A stretch of DNA of 5,851 nucleotides from assembly GCA_019090405.1 (NCBI GenBank), contig JAHRVZ010000372.1, forward strand, positions 1 through 5,851, read 5' to 3'. Under the pieces are notes generated by a model, which saw only the letters and a list, made by a program, of their open reading frames with translations, was not told the origin of the DNA and made no database searches. The position numbers and the translations under genes were made by a program. Below are positions 1-5,851 of this stretch, piece by piece (within the stretch, counting starts at the first letter, position 1; the number at the start of each line of letters is the position of its first letter). Source of the DNA: Paracoccaceae bacterium (GTDB lineage: Bacteria; Pseudomonadota; Alphaproteobacteria; Rhodobacterales; Rhodobacteraceae).

Positions 1-2211
1 CACAAGCGCGCGTTTGGCAGTGATACGGTGCCCGGATCCTATGAGGATCTGGAACAGGCCGATGTTATCGTGCTGGTCGGCTCTAATCTGGCGTGGTGCC
101 ATCCGGTTCTGTTTCAACGCATTCTGGCGGCGAAATCAGAGCGGCCAGAGCTAAAGATCATCACCATTGATCCACGTGCAACAGCCAGTTCTGATTCCTC
201 AGATTTACATTTGGCGGTTCGTGCTGACGGTGATTCTGCACTGTTTAACGGCCTGTTGGCTGAGATTGATAAACGGGGTGCTGTCGATCAGGATTATGTT
301 GCCAGTCACGTCAGCGGATTTCAACAATCGCTGGATACCGCGCAGGCAACCGAAGTTTCCGAAACCGGATTGCCCGCGGATGATCTGCGCCGTTTCTATG
401 ACCTTTGGATTGGCTCTGAAAAGGTGGTGACGATTTTCTCGCAGGGGGTTAATCAGTCGATTGGTGGCACTGACAAGGTCAATGCGATAATCAATTGTCA
501 TCTGGCGACCGGACGGATCGGCAAGCCGGGCATGGGCCCGTTTTCGGTGACCGGTCAGCCCAACGCCATGGGCGGACGCGAAGTCGGCGGATTGGCCAAT
601 ATGCTGGCCTGTCATCTGGATATCGAAAACCCGGATCACCGCCAGACCGTACAGGATGCGTGGCAGTCACCAACAATATGCGCCAAACCCGGCCTGAAGG
701 CCGTGGATTTGTTTCAGGCCTGCGAAGACGGAAAAATCAAGGCGCTGTGGATCATGGGCACCAACCCAGCCGTATCTATGCCTGACGCCGAATCCGTATC
801 GCGCGCCATCCACAACGTTGATTTCAGCGTTGTGTCCGAAGTGGTTGAAACCACCGACACCAGTGTTTTGACCCATGTGCAACTACCGGCCACTGCATGG
901 GGTGAAAAAACCGGAACCATCACCAATTCCGAACGGCGCATCAGCCTGCAAAAAGGTTTTTTGCCAGATCCCGGCATGGCACTGGCGGACTGGCGGATAA
1001 TCAGCGGTGTGGCGCAGCGCATGGGTTGGGCCAAGGCGTTTACCTATTCATCACCAGCCGACATTTTCCGCGAATACGCAGCGTTGTCTGGGCAGGCGGC
1101 AGCCCACGGGCGCAATTTTGACATCAGTGGATTGGCCGACATCAGCGACGCTGAATACATGGATCTTAAGCCAGTGAAATGGCCGGTGAAACGCGATCAG
1201 ACCACGACTGACCGGTTCTTTGCGAATGGCGGGTTTTTCCACGCCGATCGCAAGGCGCGTATGTTGCCCGTCACGCCTCCACCAGTGGTGGCGCAGTCCC
1301 CCGGAACATATCAGTTGAATACCGGTCGTATTCGCGACCAATGGCATACGATGACACGCAGTGGGAAATCTCCGCGTCTCAACCAGCATATGACGGAACC
1401 GTTTGCTGAAATTAACCCAGACGACGCAGCCGCACTTGGCCTGTTGGCTGGTGAACTGGTCGAAATCACCTCGCCAAAAGGGCGGGCTTTGGTGCGGGTG
1501 ACGCTTACCAAGGGTATGCCGCGTGGCAGTGTTTTTGTGCCAATGCACTGGAGCAGCGTGAACACATCTGCCGGCCGGGTCAATGCCTTGAATATCGGCA
1601 TAACAGACCCAATTTCAGGCCAACCGGCCCTGAAAAGCGCGCGGGTTCATTTGAAGCGATACGCAGCACAATGGTACGGCTTTGCGACCTCAGCCACGCC
1701 CATGCAGCCCAACGAAAACTATAGCGTCGTGTCCCGTACGTCGACCGGTTGGGCCAGCGAACTGGCCGGGACAACTCGGCCCACCAACTGGGAGGCCGAG
1801 GCGCGCCGTATCCTGAATATCCAGACAGGCTGTGTCAGCCAGATGAGCGACACGGCAAAAGGCATTGTCCGGTTGGCTATCCATGACGGTTCAACACTGA
1901 TCGGCCTGTTCTTTTGTGCGCGCAGCCCTGTAACCGTGGCGCGCGATCTGGCCATTACGCATATCAACACCGACGTGGCGGCCTTTACGGCGCTGGCTGG
2001 TCAGCCAGCAGCGGGTCAACTAGACCCGGGCCGCACAGTTTGCGCCTGTTTTAACGTCGGCATCAACACGATCCGGCGTTCAATCCTTGATGGGATTTCA
2101 ACTGTGGATGGTTTGGGAAATTGCACTTCGGCGGGCACAAATTGCGGATCGTGCAAATCGGAATTGCAGGTGCTGATTGACGCGGTGCCGAAATTGCAAG
2201 CAGCAGAATAA
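1..2211 (+). CDS. nasA: Assimilatory nitrate reductase large (molybdopterin) subunit, 5'-truncated by window edge
   Basis: Reduces nitrate to nitrite in the cytoplasm using a Mo-bis-MGD cofactor, the first step of nitrate assimilation. The frame is open from base 1, and 736 residues are visible. The first residues (HKRAFGSDTVPGSYEDLE) match the stretch that in NasA follows the Mo-ligand Cys, so the N-terminal [4Fe-4S] region and that Cys (roughly 150 residues) lie off the left edge. Visible family marks are GVNQS at 149-153, the block from GQPNAMGGREVGGLAN at 185-200, WIMGTNPAVSMPDA from 250, and GEKTGTITNSERR from 301. A molybdopterin-dinucleotide-binding domain follows at about 437-545 (YQLNTGRIRDQWHTMTRSGK). 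A BFD-like [2Fe-2S] domain closes the protein, with C681, C683, C715 and C718 in a CXC...CXXC pattern. This domain is typical of Klebsiella-type NasA and absent from periplasmic NapA. The symbol is ambiguous: in Paracoccus the equivalent enzyme is NasC and NasA names the transporter. The Met/Val at base 28 is internal, not a start. A tightly linked nitrate transporter gene follows. Confidence 0.95.
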   Translation, partial: HKRAFGSDTVPGSYEDLEQADVIVLVGSNLAWCHPVLFQRILAAKSERPELKIITIDPRATASSDSSDLHLAVRADGDSALFNGLLAEIDKRGAVDQDYVASHVSGFQQSLDTAQATEVSETGLPADDLRRFYDLWIGSEKVVTIFSQGVNQSIGGTDKVNAIINCHLATGRIGKPGMGPFSVTGQPNAMGGREVGGLANMLACHLDIENPDHRQTVQDAWQSPTICAKPGLKAVDLFQACEDGKIKALWIMGTNPAVSMPDAESVSRAIHNVDFSVVSEVVETTDTSVLTHVQLPATAWGEKTGTITNSERRISLQKGFLPDPGMALADWRIISGVAQRMGWAKAFTYSSPADIFREYAALSGQAAAHGRNFDISGLADISDAEYMDLKPVKWPVKRDQTTTDRFFANGGFFHADRKARMLPVTPPPVVAQSPGTYQLNTGRIRDQWHTMTRSGKSPRLNQHMTEPFAEINPDDAAALGLLAGELVEITSPKGRALVRVTLTKGMPRGSVFVPMHWSSVNTSAGRVNALNIGITDPISGQPALKSARVHLKRYAAQWYGFATSATPMQPNENYSVVSRTSTGWASELAGTTRPTNWEAEARRILNIQTGCVSQMSDTAKGIVRLAIHDGSTLIGLFFCARSPVTVARDLAITHINTDVAAFTALAGQPAAGQLDPGRTVCACFNVGINTIRRSILDGISTVDGLGNCTSAGTNCGSCKSELQVLIDAVPKLQAAE
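2041..2157 (+). other. Region encoding C-terminal BFD-like [2Fe-2S] domain of nitrate reductase
   Basis: The last 56 residues of the reductase begin with CACFNVG and contain the later pair NCGSC, giving cysteines at visible residues 681, 683, 715 and 718. This CXC...CXXC layout is that of the bacterioferritin-associated-ferredoxin fold that binds a [2Fe-2S] cluster. In Klebsiella-type NasA the domain is thought to relay electrons from the reductant to the catalytic core. All four expected ligands are present, so the domain should be functional. The coordinates run from the first to the last ligand; the fold extends a little past them. Confidence 0.85.
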
Positions 2212-2215
2212 GGAG
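2210..2215 (+). promoter_or_regulatory. Shine-Dalgarno site for the nitrate transporter gene
   Basis: AAGGAG overlaps the TAA stop of the nitrate reductase gene and ends 8 bases before the ATG at 2224. It is a near-consensus ribosome binding site and fixes that start. Its overlap with the upstream stop suggests that ribosomes finishing the reductase can re-initiate on the transporter, so the two genes are probably one transcript. Confidence 0.8.
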
Positions 2216-2223
2216 ATCAACGA

Positions 2224-3483
2224 ATGACTAGTATTACACGCGCAGATCAGGGACGGGCCTTGGGGTTAAGCACGTTCGCCTTTACGGTCTGCTTCGCAGT
2301 TTGGACAATATTTTCGATTATCGGCATCCAGTTGAAACAAGAGCTGGGCCTGTCAGACACCCAATTCGGCCTGCTGGTCGCAACACCCGTGTTGACCGGA
2401 TCAATCAGCCGATTGTTTTTGGGGGTATGGACTGAACAATTCGGTGGCCGCATTCTTTTCCCACTGCAAATGTTGATCACTGCGGTCGCGGTCTGGACAA
2501 TGACCATGGCCACTACTTATGAAATGTTCTTGCTGGTGGCATTGGGTCTGGGGCTTGCCGGTGGGTCGTTCATCATCGGTGTAGCCTATGTTACCCACTG
2601 GTTTAACAAGGATCAGCAGGGGACCGCTCTGGGTATCTTTGGGGTTGGTAACGTCGGTGCAGCCGTTACCAATTTTGCAGCGCCGTTTTTGGTTGTGGCA
2701 GTAGGTTGGGAAGGTACTGCAAAGGTTTATGCAGTTGTTCTGGCGATCACTGCTGTGCTGTTTTACGTCCTTTCCAAACCAGATCCGGAAATCACACGCC
2801 GCGCGGCCAGTGGCGAAAAAGCAGTGCCTTTTGCAGAGCAGATGGCGCCCTTGAAAAACATGCAGGTATGGCGGTTTTCGATTTACTATTTCTTTGTTTT
2901 CGGGGCTTTTGTCGCGCTCGCCTCATTTTTCCCGCGCTACTATGTCGGTGCTTATGGGTTAGAGTTGACCACAGCGGGTGTTCTGGCAGGCCTTTATTCT
3001 CTTCCTGGGTCGGTTTTCAGGGCTTTGGGTGGCTGGATGTCGGACAAATGGGGCGCGCGTGCAGTGATTTATGCGACTTTTGTCGTATCACTGGTGGTTC
3101 TGTTTTTCATGTCTTATCCAAGCAGCAACTTTGCTATTATCGGCATCAAAGACACGCTTGAATTTAATGTAACTATTTCGCTAAGCGTTTTTGTCGCCCT
3201 TAGCATCATACTGGGCTTTGTCATGAGCCTTGGAAAAGCGGCGGTATTCAAACATATCGCCTATTATTATCCAAAAAATGTCGGCGCTGTTGGCGGGCTT
3301 GTTGGCATGATCGGCGGGCTGGGTGGTTTCGTGTTGCCAATCGCATTTGGAGTCCTTCTGGACCTAACAGGCATCTGGACAGCACCCTTTATGCTATTGT
3401 TCATTATGGTCGCAATTACCACTTTGTGGATGCACGTTGCAGTTCGCAAACTTGACTCTGAGGCGGCATTGGCTGCGGCCTGA
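2224..3483 (+). CDS. narK: NarK-family nitrate/nitrite transporter (MFS)
   Basis: An inner-membrane major facilitator protein of 419 residues that moves nitrate and/or nitrite; here it presumably imports nitrate for the reductase encoded just upstream. About 12 hydrophobic segments are visible, split by a polar central loop at about 185-215. The two glycine-rich nitrate signatures are present: GIFGVGNVGAAVTNFA at 137-152 (TM5) and VGAVGGLVGMIGGLGGF at 353-369 (TM11). R63 in TM2 (SISRLFLG) and R266 in TM8 (SVFRALGGWMSDKWG) match the two arginines that bind substrate in E. coli NarK. The loop before TM10 (AIIGIKDTLEF) resembles the NarK1-like branch, which is associated with proton-coupled nitrate uptake, but sequence alone does not settle symport versus nitrite antiport. 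Length is normal for a single 12-TM unit, and no second domain is fused. The start is set by the AAGGAG site 8 bases upstream. The gene ends in tandem stops, TGATAA. The symbol is at family level. Confidence 0.93.
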   Translation: MTSITRADQGRALGLSTFAFTVCFAVWTIFSIIGIQLKQELGLSDTQFGLLVATPVLTGSISRLFLGVWTEQFGGRILFPLQMLITAVAVWTMTMATTYEMFLLVALGLGLAGGSFIIGVAYVTHWFNKDQQGTALGIFGVGNVGAAVTNFAAPFLVVAVGWEGTAKVYAVVLAITAVLFYVLSKPDPEITRRAASGEKAVPFAEQMAPLKNMQVWRFSIYYFFVFGAFVALASFFPRYYVGAYGLELTTAGVLAGLYSLPGSVFRALGGWMSDKWGARAVIYATFVVSLVVLFFMSYPSSNFAIIGIKDTLEFNVTISLSVFVALSIILGFVMSLGKAAVFKHIAYYYPKNVGAVGGLVGMIGGLGGFVLPIAFGVLLDLTGIWTAPFMLLFIMVAITTLWMHVAVRKLDSEAALAAA

Positions 3484-3493
3484 TAAACGACGC

Positions 3494-4234
3494 TTAGCCT
3501 TTGTGCGCACCCAATACGCGACCTAAAAAGTCGCGGGTGCGCATCTGTTTCGGGGCCGCGAATATTTGCTGCGGCGGGCCTTGTTCCAAAATGCGACCCT
3601 GATCCAGAAAGCATATGTTGTCAGCCACTTCACGGGCAAAATCCATTTCATGGGTGGCCATAATCATCGTCATGCCTTCGGTTTTGAGAGATTTAAGAAC
3701 CTCAAGGACTTCGCCCACCAGTTCGGGATCAAGCGCCGAAGTGATTTCATCGAAAAGCATGATATCGGGTTTCATGGCCAGCGCGCGCACAATCGCCACG
3801 CGCTGCTGTTGCCCACCCGAAAGCTGGTCAGGATAACGGTTCATGTGATCTCTCAGCCCAAACCTGTCAAACAACTCTGCAATTGGCTGACGCAACTGAT
3901 CACGCGTTTTTCGGTGAATACGGCGCGGTGCAAGCATCACGTTTTCTTCGGCGGTCATGTGGGGAAACAGGTTGAACGACTGAAACACAATACCGATCCG
4001 CTGACGAATGGGCTGTGGGTCAAGCGATGGTTCGGCAATATCAATACCGTCCAACCAAATCGCCCCGTCATCCAGTGGTTCCAGAAGGTTAATGCACCGC
4101 AGCAGTGTGGATTTGCCGGAACCAGAGGCTCCGATCAGGCACAGCATTTCACCCTGCGCGACCTCTAATGAAATACCGTCCAGCACTTTGGTCTGCCCAA
4201 AGGATTTTTGCACATTCTCAAGGCGCAACTTCAT
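3494..4234 (-). CDS. Polar amino acid ABC transporter ATP-binding protein (GlnQ/HisP type)
   Basis: The cytoplasmic ATPase that powers the importer encoded just upstream on the same strand. At 246 residues it has the usual family length. All nucleotide-binding elements are intact: Walker A GASGSGKS at 35-42, Q-loop Q85 (FQSFNLFPH), ABC signature LSGGQQQRVA at 138-147, Walker B IMLFDE at 158-163, D-loop SALD at 166-169 and switch H195. The run FDEITSALDPELVGEVL is characteristic of the polar amino acid uptake (PAAT) subfamily, which supports an amino acid importer rather than another ABC class. The ATG overlaps the permease stop by four bases (ATGA). Only a weak AGGT lies about 8 bases upstream, so translation is probably coupled to the permease. 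The last 14 or so codons form a strong hairpin at the DNA/RNA level (see that entry). The gene converges on the nitrate transporter gene. Substrate cannot be told from the ATPase. Confidence 0.95.
   Translation of the reverse strand: MKLRLENVQKSFGQTKVLDGISLEVAQGEMLCLIGASGSGKSTLLRCINLLEPLDDGAIWLDGIDIAEPSLDPQPIRQRIGIVFQSFNLFPHMTAEENVMLAPRRIHRKTRDQLRQPIAELFDRFGLRDHMNRYPDQLSGGQQQRVAIVRALAMKPDIMLFDEITSALDPELVGEVLEVLKSLKTEGMTMIMATHEMDFAREVADNICFLDQGRILEQGPPQQIFAAPKQMRTRDFLGRVLGAHKG
3504..3543. terminator. Bulged 14-bp inverted repeat at the convergent gene ends; possible terminator of the nitrate operon
   Basis: The arms are TGCGCACC (3504-3511) plus CGCGAC (3517-3522), and GTCGCG (3530-3535) plus GGTGCGCA (3536-3543). 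All 14 pairs match. A 5-base bulge (CAATA, 3512-3516) interrupts the left arm, and the loop is CTAAAAA. In the plus-strand mRNA the hairpin starts 20 bases after the transporter stop and is followed by TCTGTTTC, a weak U-rich tail. In the minus-strand mRNA no U tract follows, so termination of the nitrate mRNA is the likelier role. The element lies wholly within the ATPase coding region (residues around RTRDFLGRVLGA). The pairing is directly visible; the function is inferred and could be a by-product of coding. Confidence 0.45.
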
Positions 4235-5061
4235 GATCGCGACCTGTTTTGCTTGGCAATCAGATAATCCGCCAACCGTGTGGCGGGCACTGTAACAACC
4301 AGAAATATCGCTGCGGCGACAACATAAGGGGTGAAATTTGCCAACAGTGATTTGAATACTCCGGCCTGACGAAAAATCTCGACCGGGCCGATGAAAGACA
4401 ACAAAGCGACGTCTTTTTGCAGCGCAATCAGCATATTCATCTGGGCTGGGATCACCCGGCGAATGGCTTGCGGCAATACCACAAATCGCATCACATCCTT
4501 GCCAGCCAGTCCAAGAGACAACGCCGCATTCCGTTGCGAATTATGAACGCTTTCGATACCCGAACGGAAGATTTCGGCGACATAGGCCGAATACGTCAGC
4601 ACCAACGCAACCGTGCCCCATATATAGGGTGAATTCCATGGGCGCGGCAGCCCAAGTCCGGGAATGCCGAACCCAACAAGATACACCACCAGCACCACCG
4701 GCACACCGCGAAACAAATCCGTATAGACCGCGCCGAACAGTCGAAGCGGATAAAGCACCGGGTTACGCACATCACGCGCCAACGCAATTGCAAGACCCAA
4801 AGCCGCAATCAATGGCACTGACCATGCAAAAATGGCCAGATCAAGAACAAAAGCATTCAGCAATTTCGGGAAGGTTTTGACAAACACTTCGCCATTGAAA
4901 AAGCTAAGTTTGACCTTCTCCCATCCCGGAGAAAGCGGGACCAGTATGACAACTGCCAGAACAACGGCCAAGGTCGAACCGCCCGCAATAATTAGCGAGC
5001 GGCGTTTAAGGCTTCGTTCATAGACTTGGCGGCGGGTAAGGCCCGCCGGTCTGCTTGCCAT
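4231..5061 (-). CDS. Polar amino acid ABC transporter permease (HisM/GlnP family)
   Basis: An inner-membrane channel subunit of 276 residues. After a basic cytoplasmic N-terminus (to about 21), hydrophobic segments lie near 22-44, 70-96, 108-135, 147-165, 205-228 and 245-266. A longish periplasmic stretch (about 45-68, SPGWEKVKLSFFNGEVF) follows the first segment. Family marks are RGVPVVLVVYLVGFG at 118-132, AYVAEIFRSGI at 159-169, and the ATPase-docking EAA loop NAALSLGLAGKDV...VVLPQAIRRVIP at 178-205. The loop's usual first Glu is Asn (N178), while the conserved Gly (G184) and LP are kept. The ATG overlaps the binding-protein stop by one base (TAATG) with no clear Shine-Dalgarno site, so translation probably depends on coupling. 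The stop overlaps the ATPase start by four bases. Amino acid importers often have two permeases; only one is encoded here, which implies a homodimer or a partner elsewhere. Confidence 0.93.
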   Translation of the reverse strand: MASRPAGLTRRQVYERSLKRRSLIIAGGSTLAVVLAVVILVPLSPGWEKVKLSFFNGEVFVKTFPKLLNAFVLDLAIFAWSVPLIAALGLAIALARDVRNPVLYPLRLFGAVYTDLFRGVPVVLVVYLVGFGIPGLGLPRPWNSPYIWGTVALVLTYSAYVAEIFRSGIESVHNSQRNAALSLGLAGKDVMRFVVLPQAIRRVIPAQMNMLIALQKDVALLSFIGPVEIFRQAGVFKSLLANFTPYVVAAAIFLVVTVPATRLADYLIAKQNRSRS

Positions 5062-5851
5062 TACTTAATGACCGGGACGCCAGTGGTTTCTGACAGCCAG
5101 GTGGCTTCGATTTCTGCCAGTTTGCCGTTAGAAACCAGTGCAGTGATAGCCTCGTCAACGCAGGGTTTAAGTGCTGAATCCTGTTCCATCAGCATGCCAA
5201 AACTATCAGGGCTATCGGTTCGACCTGCCGGGAACTGGCCCAAAATCACGCCACCTTCGACCACCACAGCCGACAGATAAAGAGCGGTCGGCAAGTCAAA
5301 TAAAGCAACATCAATCTGGCCCGCCTGAATGGCAGCCGTCACGTCGGTGTTGTCATTATACAAAAGCGCATCACTTTCCGGCGCAACCAGTTCAGTCAGC
5401 ACCGGGACGGCCGTGTACCCGGCACCAGCACCCCATTTCAATGTCTTCAGGGATTTAAGCGTCGGTTCCGCACCTGCATCGACCACGGCTTGTGTAGTCA
5501 GAACTGCCATCGCGGACGAATAATATGGCAAAGAGAAATCGACAACTTTGTCCCGATCTTCGGTGATCGAAAATTGCTGTAGATTGACGTCAAAGTTCTT
5601 GGCGCCCGGTTGGATAGATTCATCAAATCCGGCGCGAACCCAAATGACGTCATCATTTCCAAATCCCATCTCGGCAGCAACCGCATAGGCGACGGCTGCT
5701 TCAAATCCTTTGCCTGCTTCCGGAGCATCGTCAATTACCCATGGAAAATAAGCGGGATTTCCGGTGGCGATCGTCAATTTGCCACTCGCAAGAGTTTTTC
5801 CAGCCGCGCATTGGTCTGCGGCAAAGGCAGCCCCGGCTGTTCCGCAAAGCA
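5061..5851 (-). CDS. Periplasmic amino acid-binding protein of ABC transporter (SBP family 3), 5'-truncated by window edge
   Basis: Captures the substrate in the periplasm and delivers it to the adjacent permease. The frame is open to the right edge, and 262 residues are visible. The first ten (LCGTAGAAFA) look like the end of a Sec signal peptide with an Ala-X-Ala site, so the mature protein probably starts ADQCAAGKTL. Family 3 marks are KLTIATGNPAYFPW (24-37), GKGFEAAVAYAVAAEMGF, the lobe-crossing block NLQQFSITEDRDKVVDFSLP, whose Arg is placed to bind a substrate carboxylate, and the later GQIDVALFD, whose Asp could bind the amino group. A Cys near the mature N-terminus (C14) and one near the C-terminus (KPCVDEA) could form a disulfide. 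An in-frame TTG at 5777 would begin the protein after the signal peptide and is not the start; the true start lies off the edge, probably some 10-20 codons further. The stop overlaps the permease ATG. The substrate is likely a polar amino acid, but which one cannot be told. Confidence 0.92.
   Translation of the reverse strand, partial: LCGTAGAAFAADQCAAGKTLASGKLTIATGNPAYFPWVIDDAPEAGKGFEAAVAYAVAAEMGFGNDDVIWVRAGFDESIQPGAKNFDVNLQQFSITEDRDKVVDFSLPYYSSAMAVLTTQAVVDAGAEPTLKSLKTLKWGAGAGYTAVPVLTELVAPESDALLYNDNTDVTAAIQAGQIDVALFDLPTALYLSAVVVEGGVILGQFPAGRTDSPDSFGMLMEQDSALKPCVDEAITALVSNGKLAEIEATWLSETTGVPVIK

Noticed and set aside
205..639. 144-residue minus-strand open frame inside the nitrate reductase gene
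   Set aside because: It is antisense to the strongly conserved NasA core and shows no motif or start signal of its own.
1051..1548. 165-residue minus-strand open frame inside the nitrate reductase gene
   Set aside because: It lies opposite a well-conserved molybdopterin enzyme and has an unlikely composition (many His, Arg, Cys, Trp) with no recognisable domain.
1752..1767. Inverted repeat GGCCAG CGAA CTGGCC
   Set aside because: A 6-bp stem inside the reductase coding region with no following T run; expected by chance in sequence of this composition.
1992..2009. Perfect 8-bp inverted repeat GCTGGCTG / CAGCCAGC with a 2-base centre
   Set aside because: It encodes an Ala/Gly-rich linker (ALAGQPA) before the [2Fe-2S] domain, has no U tract, and lies mid-gene in an operon that continues; chance GC-rich coding is the simpler reading.
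28..2211. GTG at base 28 as the start of the nitrate reductase
   Set aside because: The frame is open to base 1, and the nine codons before it encode conserved NasA sequence (KRAFGSDT), so the gene continues off the left edge.
2706..3161. 151-residue open frame in another plus-strand frame within the transporter gene
   Set aside because: It is a Cys/Trp/Arg-rich out-of-frame reading of a membrane protein that shows NarK signatures throughout its own frame.
3566..4168. 200-residue plus-strand open frame opposite the ATPase
   Set aside because: It is antisense to a gene with every ABC ATPase motif intact. Its translation is rich in His, Arg and Gln with no family resemblance, and no ribosome binding site or promoter is evident.

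Overview
The window looks like ordinary chromosomal sequence from an alphaproteobacterium, most likely a Roseobacter-type member of the Rhodobacterales. This rests on the style of the encoded proteins, moderate GC (a little over half by eye) and very tight gene packing; no database search was possible, so the taxonomic call is an inference. Every gene has a recognisable family. I see no mobile element, CRISPR array, RNA gene or long non-coding stretch.

Left half, plus strand (1-3483): a two-gene nitrate assimilation unit. The first gene is the assimilatory nitrate reductase large subunit (NasA type), whose start lies beyond the left edge. The cut falls just after where the molybdenum-ligand cysteine is expected. 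It carries a C-terminal BFD-type [2Fe-2S] domain. Twelve bases after its stop, and behind a good Shine-Dalgarno site, comes a complete NarK-family nitrate/nitrite transporter of the major facilitator superfamily. Together they would import nitrate and reduce it to nitrite; a nitrite reductase is not in view.

Right half, minus strand (3494-5851): a three-gene polar amino acid ABC importer in the order periplasmic binding protein, permease, ATPase. The junctions overlap (TAATG, then ATGA), which suggests one translationally coupled mRNA. The binding-protein gene runs off the right edge, but the end of its signal peptide is visible. Only one permease gene is present here, so the channel is either a homodimer or uses a partner encoded elsewhere.

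The two units converge with only 10 bases between their stop codons. The most interesting non-coding signal is a 14-bp bulged hairpin (3504-3543) lying inside the last codons of the ATPase gene. It sits 20 bases past the transporter stop and may end the nitrate mRNA. No previously undescribed system is evident; the findings are modest refinements.
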